Assembly (NCBI GenBank): GCA_937907205.1
Contig: CALESE010000054.1
Coordinates: forward strand, 1 to 9,956
DNA length: 9,956 bases
Reading direction: 5' to 3'
Source: an uncultured Romboutsia sp.
Lineage (GTDB): Bacteria; Bacillota; Clostridia; Peptostreptococcales; Peptostreptococcaceae
Shown: piece by piece, positions 1 through 6,099 of the stretch
Layout: every line of letters begins with the position of its first letter
Position numbering within the stretch: position 1 is the first letter of the stretch
Position numbers and translations under genes: made by a program
Notes under the pieces: generated by a model
Databases searched by the model: none
What the model was told of the DNA's origin: nothing
The model's input: the letters and a program-made list of their open reading frames with translations, nothing else

Positions 1-4
1 AAAG

Positions 5-42
5 AAAATAGCCATTTTATATAACTTAAAAATGGCTATTTT
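5..42 (-). terminator. Hairpin terminator downstream of the Cys-rich gene
   Basis: A 14-bp perfect inverted repeat (arms 5-18 and 29-42, 10-nt loop) has A/T-rich outer ends, so it can act in both directions. Read on the minus strand, it lies about 40 nt after the stop codon of the Cys-rich gene, and its stem runs into a T-rich stretch. Confidence 0.75.
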
Positions 43-55
43 GTCTACAGTCTGG

Positions 56-79
56 GAATGCCATTAGGCATTCTTTTTT
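56..79 (+). terminator. Rho-independent terminator for rightward transcription
   Basis: Arms 56-62 and 67-73 form a 7-bp stem (GAATGCC/GGCATTC) with a 4-nt loop, followed by six T residues at 74-79. The T tract is only on the plus strand, so this stops rightward transcripts, presumably from a gene left of the window that converges on the Cys-rich gene. Confidence 0.8.
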
Positions 80-81
80 AT

Positions 82-1146
82 TTAATAGTCAGTTGGATTC
101 ATCATATTTTGCATCATCATACCTTGAACCATGTTATAATAATTTACCCACATATCATTCATGTCTTGATATTGGTCTACATATGCATTCATATATGGCA
201 TATCCATTGTTGGATATTTTTGTGAAAATTCACTCATGTATGGCATAGGGCACATATCATACATAGGGCTTACATATGTTGAGTCACACATTTTAGGAGC
301 TTTATGTGTACTACCACAAACATTGTTGCATAAGTCTGTATCTTCAACATATATTATTTCATCATTGCATTGATTGTATTTTGGCATTGTCATTTGATTA
401 CATGGATTACATGTTTTTTGGTATATTGGCTTACACTTATTTATTGGTTTAATGCATGTAGGTTTTTGTTCGCAAGTTATAGGATTTTGTCCACATTTAT
501 TTAGTTTACTATTACATTTGTCTATCATTTCTTCACAAACTTTAGACTTCATTTCATACTCTTTTACTTTTTCACCTGCTGTTTTATAACATTGAAGTGC
601 TTTTTCATCACATTTTGCTGCTTGATTAAATAAATCTTTTGCTTTGTTATTATGATTTTGTGCTTGTTCATATAGACATTTAGCTTGTTCACAATCCTCT
701 TGAGCTTGTGCTTGTACTTGTTGACCTTGCTTATATAAACATTTAGCTTGTTCAGAAAGTTCTCTTGCTTTATCTAATAATTCTTGTGCTTTACATTCAT
801 TTTCTCTTGCTTGATTTTCATTATTTTGAGCTGTGCATAATAAATTTTGAGCTTTTGCTGATAAAACTTTAGATGATTTTTCTAGTTTTTGAGCTTGTTC
901 AAAGGCATCAGCTGCTTTACGTTCAAATTTGCATGCTTTTTCAAATAATTCCTCTGCTTGTTTAGCTAAATTTGCACATTTGTCTACACATGTTATTTCA
1001 TAATCATCGCAACTACAGTCTACATATTTTTTAACTTGTTTTTTACATGGATTTATAGACTTACATTGATTTACTGGTTCATTACATATATTACCATCTT
1101 CATGTTGAGGTGCGCATCCAAATCCATATTTTTTTTTCTTTTTCAT
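82..1146 (-). CDS. Cysteine-rich Ala-heptad coiled-coil protein, probable spore coat/exosporium protein
   Basis: This 354-residue protein has 29 Cys (about 8%). It has no signal peptide or membrane segment. After a Lys-rich start, residues 11-57 carry eight Cys. Residues 58-197 divide exactly into twenty heptads with no insertion: position 7 is Ala in 17 of 20, position 6 is mostly Lys or Gln, and position 3 is Leu, Val or Phe in 12 of 20. This predicts a long helix with Ala on one core position. Cys then recur at seven-residue steps (204, 211, 218, 225; 231, 238). Residues 291-354 are rich in Met (15) and Tyr (10). Cys-rich self-assembling proteins such as CdeC and CdeM build the C. difficile exosporium. 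I infer an analogous structural role from composition and the sporulation-type promoter, not from recognised homology. An AAAGGAG ribosome site (1159-1165) lies 12 nt before the ATG, slightly far. The gene is monocistronic. Confidence 0.8.
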   Translation of the reverse strand: MKKKKKYGFGCAPQHEDGNICNEPVNQCKSINPCKKQVKKYVDCSCDDYEITCVDKCANLAKQAEELFEKACKFERKAADAFEQAQKLEKSSKVLSAKAQNLLCTAQNNENQARENECKAQELLDKARELSEQAKCLYKQGQQVQAQAQEDCEQAKCLYEQAQNHNNKAKDLFNQAAKCDEKALQCYKTAGEKVKEYEMKSKVCEEMIDKCNSKLNKCGQNPITCEQKPTCIKPINKCKPIYQKTCNPCNQMTMPKYNQCNDEIIYVEDTDLCNNVCGSTHKAPKMCDSTYVSPMYDMCPMPYMSEFSQKYPTMDMPYMNAYVDQYQDMNDMWVNYYNMVQGMMMQNMMNPTDY

Positions 1147-1205
1147 AATACGTCAAAACTCCTTTGCTGTATTTTAACCCCCATAAGAAAACTTATGTTG
1201 TCTAC

Positions 1206-1235
1206 TATAATTATATGTTTTAATATAAATCTGGT
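1206..1235 (-). promoter_or_regulatory. Putative mother-cell sigma-K/sigma-E type promoter
   Basis: On the minus strand, AC at 1235-1234 is followed by exactly 16 nt and then CATATAATTA (1217-1208). This fits the sigma-K pattern of AC, 16 nt, CATAnnnTA except for one base in the -10 element, and the -10 also satisfies the sigma-E form CATAnnnT. It lies about 60 nt upstream of the Cys-rich gene start. The elements are short and AT-rich, so chance is possible. Confidence 0.45.
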
Positions 1236-1280
1236 TACCACTTATTTGATGCTTATCTTTTTTATTATTGTTAATAAATA

Positions 1281-1320
1281 AAAAGCTTCTTTAGTTATAA
1301 ATTTCTAAAGAAGCCTTTTA
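1281..1320 (-). terminator. Terminator of the PadR operon
   Basis: A 10-bp stem (GCTTCTTTAG 1285-1294 with CTAAAGAAGC 1305-1314) has a 10-nt loop. On the minus strand it is followed by TTTT and further T-rich sequence, just after the stop codon of the DUF4097 gene. T residues at 1316-1319 also make it usable in the plus direction. Confidence 0.8.
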
Positions 1321-1321
1321 C

Positions 1322-2323
1322 TTAAATATTAACATTATTTGCTTTTATATTTATATTATATTCTCTTTCTAATGAGTCTAAATTTTTATTTAATAAATCA
1401 TTTATTTCATTTATATTTTTATCATTATAAATATCATTATCTAAGTTGTATCTTTCTCTTAAATTATATAAATCTATACTGTTAGCTTTTATATTAAAAT
1501 TAAATTTATATTTATTTATAGGTATATCTAAACTATTAACTGACTCATAAGATGTTATATTTAAATTATTCGCTAGTGGTATATCTGTTGTTACATCTAT
1601 ATAATCTGAACTTATATTTAAGTTATTTGGTATATAACTTTCTATATTATCTATAAATTTATCATTAGCATTTGAATAAATTGTTGTTGAATTTGATACA
1701 ATATTTATATCTTTTATTCCTGTAATTTCTCCCATTGATAATTGAATATGTCCATTTGATATTATATCCAATTTATTTAAACTTTTTACTTCTTGAGGTA
1801 AAGATATACTTCCATCTACTGTTTTAAATTTAACTTCATTTAAAAATATATTATCTTCGATCCTTAATGCACCATAGTTTGTATATGCACTTATATCTAT
1901 ATTATTTGGAACATATATTATCACTTCACTATTTTCTCTAAGTGAATTTTCTATAAACTTGTTAATTAATTCATTTAAATTATCAAATTTATCATAGTTC
2001 TCTTTTGTTTCTTTTTCATTTATTTTTAATGTTTTTATGTCTTCATTTACTTCATACTTACCTTCTTCATAAATACCTTTTACAGATACCTTAACATCAT
2101 TTCCTGTATGTTTCTTTATTGTAACTCTATCATTTATAATTGATATATCTATCTTATTTAAGTCTATATTTTTATTATATATAATATGTTCTTTATTAAC
2201 TGCTTCTCTCATTTTATTTACAGTATCAACAAAGTATGGTAATGAGGCAATCCTTGAACAAATAGATCCTATAATTCCAACAATTATTAAAATTATAGAA
2301 AATATAGTTAATTTTTTATTCAT
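1322..2323 (-). CDS. DUF4097-family beta-repeat protein with N-terminal membrane anchor
   Basis: This is the last gene of the PadR operon. From the preferred start it has 333 residues: one hydrophobic segment (about 4-25) serves as an uncleaved signal anchor, then a long extracytoplasmic region follows. From about residue 55 short beta-strand-like units repeat (ISIINDRVTIK, LRIEDNIFLNEVKFKTVDGS, INIVSNSTTIYS and similar), as in DUF4097 putative-adhesin domains of the LiaG type. The region also has many Asn, Ile and Asp residues. The start is taken as the ATG at 2323: GGAGG (2333-2337) sits 9 nt upstream of it but abuts or overlaps the two earlier in-frame ATGs at 2332 and 2347. This start overlaps the DUF1700 stop by 8 nt, implying translational coupling. 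DUF4097 with DUF1700 and PadR is a recurrent Firmicute arrangement thought to respond to envelope stress; the ligand is unknown. Confidence 0.75.
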   Translation of the reverse strand: MNKKLTIFSIILIIVGIIGSICSRIASLPYFVDTVNKMREAVNKEHIIYNKNIDLNKIDISIINDRVTIKKHTGNDVKVSVKGIYEEGKYEVNEDIKTLKINEKETKENYDKFDNLNELINKFIENSLRENSEVIIYVPNNIDISAYTNYGALRIEDNIFLNEVKFKTVDGSISLPQEVKSLNKLDIISNGHIQLSMGEITGIKDINIVSNSTTIYSNANDKFIDNIESYIPNNLNISSDYIDVTTDIPLANNLNITSYESVNSLDIPINKYKFNFNIKANSIDLYNLRERYNLDNDIYNDKNINEINDLLNKNLDSLEREYNINIKANNVNI

Positions 2324-3071
2324 CCTTTTCATCCTCCTTTTTATCATAGTTTATTTCATTTTCTATATTTTCACTTTTTTCTTTCTTTTTACTGGCATTT
2401 ATATATATTTTTCTTGTTTTTAACCAATTTAAATATCCTCTTACTATACTTTTAAATAGATTAATTAATAATATATATATTTGCCATGATAGTATCTGTC
2501 CTCCAATAAATACCATTGAAGCAAATATATAAAGTAATGTGATTTCTTTAGTTAAAGTTATAAAGTTAAATGTAAGTATCATAAATCCAATATAACATAT
2601 AATAAATGCTACTAATGCTATTCCAATACCCATTAATGTAAATAATACACAACTTGCAGGTATTATTAAAATTAATGATAATATTGTTAATAATGCTTGT
2701 ATTAATTTTCTACTTTCTTTATGATACTTATCTTCTAAATTTGGTGTTAATTTTTCACTTATATAATTCTTACTTTTATCAATATTTTCTTTTACTCTTA
2801 TTTTATATAAATATAATTTTTCATTTATTTTATCTTTTATTTTATATTTATTTGAAATTTTTTTATTATTTTCTCTTAGCTGACCTATCAGCTCATTTGC
2901 TATAGATTTTGGAGATCCTAATCCTTGTATTATCTCCATATCACTTTTGCCTTCTATTAATCCATCTACAAAATATTCTTCATAATCTCTCAATATATCT
3001 GAAACCTCATCTGGAGAAAGATCTTTTTTAAGATAATCTTTTAGTATTTCTAAAAACTCTGATTTATTCAA
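2316..3071 (-). CDS. DUF1700 (HAAS) family membrane protein
   Basis: The N-terminal 65 residues match the HAAS/DUF1700 helical domain: a FLEILKDYLKK start, the DYEEYFVDGLIEGKSD segment and the GLGSPKSIANELI signature. A charged linker (about 68-122) follows, then roughly four hydrophobic segments between 125 and 212, and a Lys/Glu-rich cytoplasmic tail. Such proteins are usually encoded next to PadR regulators and are thought to transmit a membrane signal; the stimulus is unknown. The start is set at a TTG (3071), two codons after the ATG at 3077. The shared GGAGG (3080-3084) is 8 nt from the TTG but only 2 nt from the ATG, and starting at NKSEF matches how the family usually begins. The TTG overlaps the PadR stop by 8 nt (TTGAATAA), the same geometry as the next junction. 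Confidence 0.85.
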   Translation of the reverse strand: MNKSEFLEILKDYLKKDLSPDEVSDILRDYEEYFVDGLIEGKSDMEIIQGLGSPKSIANELIGQLRENNKKISNKYKIKDKINEKLYLYKIRVKENIDKSKNYISEKLTPNLEDKYHKESRKLIQALLTILSLILIIPASCVLFTLMGIGIALVAFIICYIGFMILTFNFITLTKEITLLYIFASMVFIGGQILSWQIYILLINLFKSIVRGYLNWLKTRKIYINASKKKEKSENIENEINYDKKEDEKDE

Positions 3072-3396
3072 AATCATTACCTCCTTTATTAGTATTTATT
3101 AAAATATCGACAGCTTTTATAAATTCTTTCCATTCTTTAAGTAACTTATCTAAATTTTCAACTCCTAGTTTAGTTATTTTATAATATTTTCTAGCTGGAC
3201 CTTCACTAGACTCTAGTATGTATGTTTCAAAGTATTCTTCTTTTGTTAACCTTCTTAATATTGGATAAATAGTACCTTCATTAACATCTATTACTTTAGA
3301 TATATTTTGAACTATCTCATAACCATACATATCTTTATTAGAAATAAGTGCTAATACACATATTTCTAATACACCTTTTCTAAATTGAGTATTCAT
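3064..3396 (-). CDS. PadR-family transcriptional regulator
   Basis: This 110-residue protein is the short PadR type. A winged helix-turn-helix covers residues 5-80: MYGYEI (23-28), the recognition helix with EGTIYPILRRL (40-50) and the wing GPARKYYKIT (66-75). These are the most conserved PadR positions. A C-terminal helix (about 77-100) would serve for dimerisation. AAAGGAGG (3403-3410) stands 6 nt before the ATG. It is the first gene of an operon with DUF1700 and DUF4097 and probably represses its own promoter, where AGTACT palindromes are found. PadR proteins usually repress genes for membrane or detoxification functions and are released by small ligands or envelope stress; the inducer cannot be read from sequence. 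Confidence 0.93.
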   Translation of the reverse strand: MNTQFRKGVLEICVLALISNKDMYGYEIVQNISKVIDVNEGTIYPILRRLTKEEYFETYILESSEGPARKYYKITKLGVENLDKLLKEWKEFIKAVDILINTNKGGNDFE

Positions 3397-3415
3397 TTAC
3401 TTCCTCCTTTCAAAT

Positions 3416-3485
3416 ACATAGTACTTTGCACTAAACAGTACTGTGTTTTATTGCTTTATGACTTAATATTAACATAGTACTGTGT
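3416..3485. promoter_or_regulatory. Triple AGTACT palindrome operator cluster, probable PadR sites
   Basis: Three related sites share an AGTACT core: 3472-3485 (ACATAGTACTGTGT, one mismatched pair), 3435-3444 (ACAGTACTGT, perfect) and 3416-3429 (ACATAGTACTTTGC, weaker right half). The first fills the promoter spacer, the second lies in the leader and the third is just upstream of the padR ribosome site. Further outward are GTGTgaaACAC (3482-3492) and ACAATAgtaTATTGT. PadR dimers bind short palindromes, so autoregulation is the natural reading. Confidence 0.6.
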
Positions 3486-3494
3486 GAAACACAA
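3466..3494 (-). promoter_or_regulatory. Sigma-A promoter of the PadR operon
   Basis: On the minus strand, TTGTGT (3494-3489), a 17-nt spacer and TAATAT (3471-3466) form a plausible vegetative promoter about 70 nt upstream of the padR start codon. The -10 is only a 4/6 match. The palindrome at 3472-3485 lies wholly within the spacer, the layout expected of a repressed promoter. Confidence 0.6.
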
Positions 3495-3516
3495 TAGTAT
3501 ATTGTATTTTTTTAAA

Positions 3517-3554
3517 AATATAAAGTCTAGATAATATTTACTAGACTTTATATT
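3517..3554 (-). terminator. Terminator of the M42 peptidase transcript
   Basis: A 14-bp perfect inverted repeat (3517-3530 and 3541-3554, 10-nt loop) is followed on the minus strand by TTTTT. It starts a few bases after the peptidase stop codon and separates this transcript from the PadR promoter. Confidence 0.8.
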
Positions 3555-3559
3555 ATAAT

Positions 3560-4591
3560 CTATTTTATATAATTTATAATTAAACTTATAGTTTCTAAAA
3601 TTGATTTTATATTAGTTCTTTCATATCCATGAGATGCATATATTCCTGGACCTATTAAAGCAAATCCTGAATTTAGACCCGATTTTAATGCAGCAGTTGC
3701 ATCTGAACCATAATTAGGATATATATCTAATTTATAGTTTATATTATTTTCTTTACAAACTTTTACTAATCTACTTATAAATTCATAATCATATGGACCA
3801 TTAGAATCTTTCGTGCAAATACATACATCATATTCTGTAGAATTTTGATTTTCTCCTGGACATCCCATGTCAACAGCTATAAATTCTTTAGTTTTTCTAG
3901 GTACAAAAGATGACGCTCCATGACCTACTTCTTCATAATTACTAAAGAAAAAGTTTATACTTTTTCTAGGTAATATATTATTTGTCTTTATATACTTTAT
4001 TATATAAAGTAATAATGCTACTGATGCTTTATCATCTAAATATCTCGATTTTATAAATCCAGATTTAGTTATTTTCGTTCTTGTATCAAAAGAAATTATA
4101 TCTCCTACATCTATTCCCAAATTTTTTACATCGTCCTTAGAAAATACTTCTTCATCTATTATAACTTCATAGTTTTTTATTTCTCTTTTAAGTTCTCTTG
4201 CTTCATTTCCATGTATATGAATAGATGGTTTTGTTGTTTGGAGTGTACCTTCATACTTTTTATTAAATCTTGTATGAATTATACAGTTTTCACCTTCGAT
4301 TGTATTTGGCATATATCCGCCTATTTGATCTATAGACAATCTTCCTGATTCTTTTATTCCTTTAACCATTGCCCCTAAAGTATCTACATGAGCAGAAAAT
4401 GTAATTTCATCTTCTTTATTTATTCCTTCTATTTTTGCTAATAATATACCTTTATTACTAACTTCATAGTATATATCCATTTCGTCTAATTGATTTTTTA
4501 TATAATTTACTATGTCTTTTGTATACCCTGTTGGGCTTGGAATATTTAATAATTCTACTAAATATTTTTCTATTAAATTAATGTTATACAT
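3560..4591 (-). CDS. M42 family metallopeptidase (glutamyl aminopeptidase/FrvX/YsdC type)
   Basis: This is a cytoplasmic zinc or cobalt aminopeptidase that trims N-terminal residues from peptides and usually forms large tetrahedral assemblies. At 343 residues it has normal family length. Dinuclear-site residues are all visible: AHVDTLG (His68, Asp70), YLDDKAS (Asp186/Asp187), the catalytic and ligand pair in EEVGHG (Glu220/Glu221), VDMG (Asp241) and SHGYER (His321). The insert between about 78 and 165 corresponds to the PDZ-like oligomerisation domain of M42. There is no signal peptide. AGGAGG lies 5 nt before the ATG. The YjiH-like gene ends 28 nt upstream on the same strand, so the two are probably cotranscribed. 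That suggests intracellular use of material imported by the transporter, but substrate specificity is not readable. Confidence 0.92.
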   Translation of the reverse strand: MYNINLIEKYLVELLNIPSPTGYTKDIVNYIKNQLDEMDIYYEVSNKGILLAKIEGINKEDEITFSAHVDTLGAMVKGIKESGRLSIDQIGGYMPNTIEGENCIIHTRFNKKYEGTLQTTKPSIHIHGNEARELKREIKNYEVIIDEEVFSKDDVKNLGIDVGDIISFDTRTKITKSGFIKSRYLDDKASVALLLYIIKYIKTNNILPRKSINFFFSNYEEVGHGASSFVPRKTKEFIAVDMGCPGENQNSTEYDVCICTKDSNGPYDYEFISRLVKVCKENNINYKLDIYPNYGSDATAALKSGLNSGFALIGPGIYASHGYERTNIKSILETISLIINYIK

Positions 4592-4619
4592 ATTATCCTC
4601 CTGTATTAATTACCTTCCC

Positions 4620-5957
4620 CTATATAATATATCCTATGTAAAAATAATATATCATTGAATAAATACTTATTATTATTATTATTCTTTCTAAATATGATAT
4701 TATAAATTCTTTAATATATATTTTTATATTTGTATTATAAATATACAAAATACTTGTACTTAATGATGTACATGTTAAAACTAAAATTATACCAATTAGA
4801 AATTTTGTTGAATACTCAATATTTAAATTTAACATATTCATTGCCATAATATTATTATAAAATAAATTAACGCAAAATTCACTCAATTCATTGTAGTTTT
4901 TTAGCTTAAAGGTTTGTACCACTGGAAAAAATACATTTTTAAATAGTTCTGTCATTAGTCCATTATTTACTAATAAAGAACTTATATAAAGTATTATTAT
5001 TATATTCGGTATTAAATCCATTGATAATTTTATTGATTCTTCTAAGTTATTTAGCATATTTATAAAAATATTTTCCTTAGTTGGATTTTCCAAATACTTT
5101 TCTAACCCTCTTTGAAACTTTTTATCCTTATATATTATTTCTTTATAATTTGTTTTTATAAAATATGATTTTTTCTTTTTGTTTAAAGGATATATTCTAC
5201 ACAAAATAATATTACTTATAAATAATATAAATGTGCTTATTATAATAAATTCTAATTTATTTAAATTAAGTTCTTCAGTTACATATATGCTCATAGGAAT
5301 TGATAGTATAGAAAAGTTTAGTAAGATTATACAAGCTTCATTATTTCTTAACTTACCTTGTGTATATAATTTGTTAGTCATAAAAAAGCCACAAAAGTAA
5401 TCTGTAAAAATATAAACTAATATATTAAGTATACTTTTACCACTTAGTTTGAATAATTTCTTCATTTGTTTTTGAAAATATGATTCAATTATTTCTATTA
5501 AACCATAATCTAATATAAATGTCATAAATATTGAACTTACTGGAAGTAAGATTGCTAAATTTAAAATTGTTTCATTTATAATTGACAATGTAATATCATC
5601 TAAAAAAATAATATTATTTTTACCATAAAATATATTTAGTATAATTAATACACTAGCCATTTTTAAATAAATATATATGTTTTTAATACTTAGTTTTTTA
5701 TCTTTGTAGCTTATAAAAGATTTTAGTGATCCAATTATTGTATATACTATTATACTAAATTCTATTATATCTCTTGCTTCTAATTGAATTTTATATGTAA
5801 TGTGGTATATAATTGTAGCTGTTTGATTATTTATCTTCATCGGTATAAAAAATATAATTATGCCTATTGTAGAGTATGTTAATGCTTTTAGTATATCAAT
5901 AAAGTCATTATTAACAGCTTCTTTTTGTAATTCTTTGCTTTTTATAGTATTATCCAT
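4620..5957 (-). CDS. YjiH-like multi-pass membrane protein (nucleoside-recognition/Gate domain type)
   Basis: This 445-residue protein has about ten hydrophobic segments (roughly 25-41, 66-82, 98-112, 130-152, 175-195, 208-226, 235-254, 314-335, 383-405 and 420-442). The stretch 165-222, with GKSILNILVYIF, FMTNKLYTQGKLRNNEACI and NFSILSIPMS, resembles the conserved core of YjiH family proteins, which carry a Gate domain and are presumed transporters of unknown substrate. The match is imperfect: the Gly/Ser-rich stretch before MTNKLY is replaced by bulky residues, so this is a diverged member. AGAGGTG lies 6 nt before the ATG, and an in-frame TAG just upstream fixes the start. It leads the M42 peptidase operon and is divergent from the glycosyltransferase gene. 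Peptide or amino-acid transport is a guess from that neighbour. Confidence 0.65.
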   Translation of the reverse strand: MDNTIKSKELQKEAVNNDFIDILKALTYSTIGIIIFFIPMKINNQTATIIYHITYKIQLEARDIIEFSIIVYTIIGSLKSFISYKDKKLSIKNIYIYLKMASVLIILNIFYGKNNIIFLDDITLSIINETILNLAILLPVSSIFMTFILDYGLIEIIESYFQKQMKKLFKLSGKSILNILVYIFTDYFCGFFMTNKLYTQGKLRNNEACIILLNFSILSIPMSIYVTEELNLNKLEFIIISTFILFISNIILCRIYPLNKKKKSYFIKTNYKEIIYKDKKFQRGLEKYLENPTKENIFINMLNNLEESIKLSMDLIPNIIIILYISSLLVNNGLMTELFKNVFFPVVQTFKLKNYNELSEFCVNLFYNNIMAMNMLNLNIEYSTKFLIGIILVLTCTSLSTSILYIYNTNIKIYIKEFIISYLERIIIIISIYSMIYYFYIGYII

Positions 5958-6031
5958 AATCTACACCTCTTTATCTAATGTTCAACCTAATATTATTTTT
6001 TCCTCCTTTCCTATAAATAAATTTATTAAGA

Positions 6032-6060
6032 TTGATTAAATGTAATTTGAGATGTATAAT
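6032..6060 (+). promoter_or_regulatory. Sigma-A promoter of the glycosyltransferase gene
   Basis: TTGATT (6032-6037), a 17-nt spacer and a perfect TATAAT (6055-6060) stand 39 nt upstream of the preferred start codon. The leader would be about 33 nt. No operator-like repeat or riboswitch is visible. Confidence 0.75.
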
Positions 6061-6099
6061 ACATAATTGATAGTGTAAAATTTAACAGAGGTGAATAAT

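Noticed and set aside
1036..1281. Plus-strand open frame of 81 codons
   Set aside because: It is antisense to the Cys-rich gene and its promoter, has no ribosome site and encodes a low-complexity hydrophobic sequence typical of reversed AT-rich DNA.
2654..2905. Plus-strand open frame of 83 codons within the DUF1700 gene
   Set aside because: It is the reverse frame of a clear membrane-protein gene, Leu/Tyr/Phe-rich, with no ribosome site.
5179..5400. Plus-strand open frame of 73 codons within the YjiH-like gene
   Set aside because: Antisense to a longer gene with its own ribosome site; no domain and no promoter.
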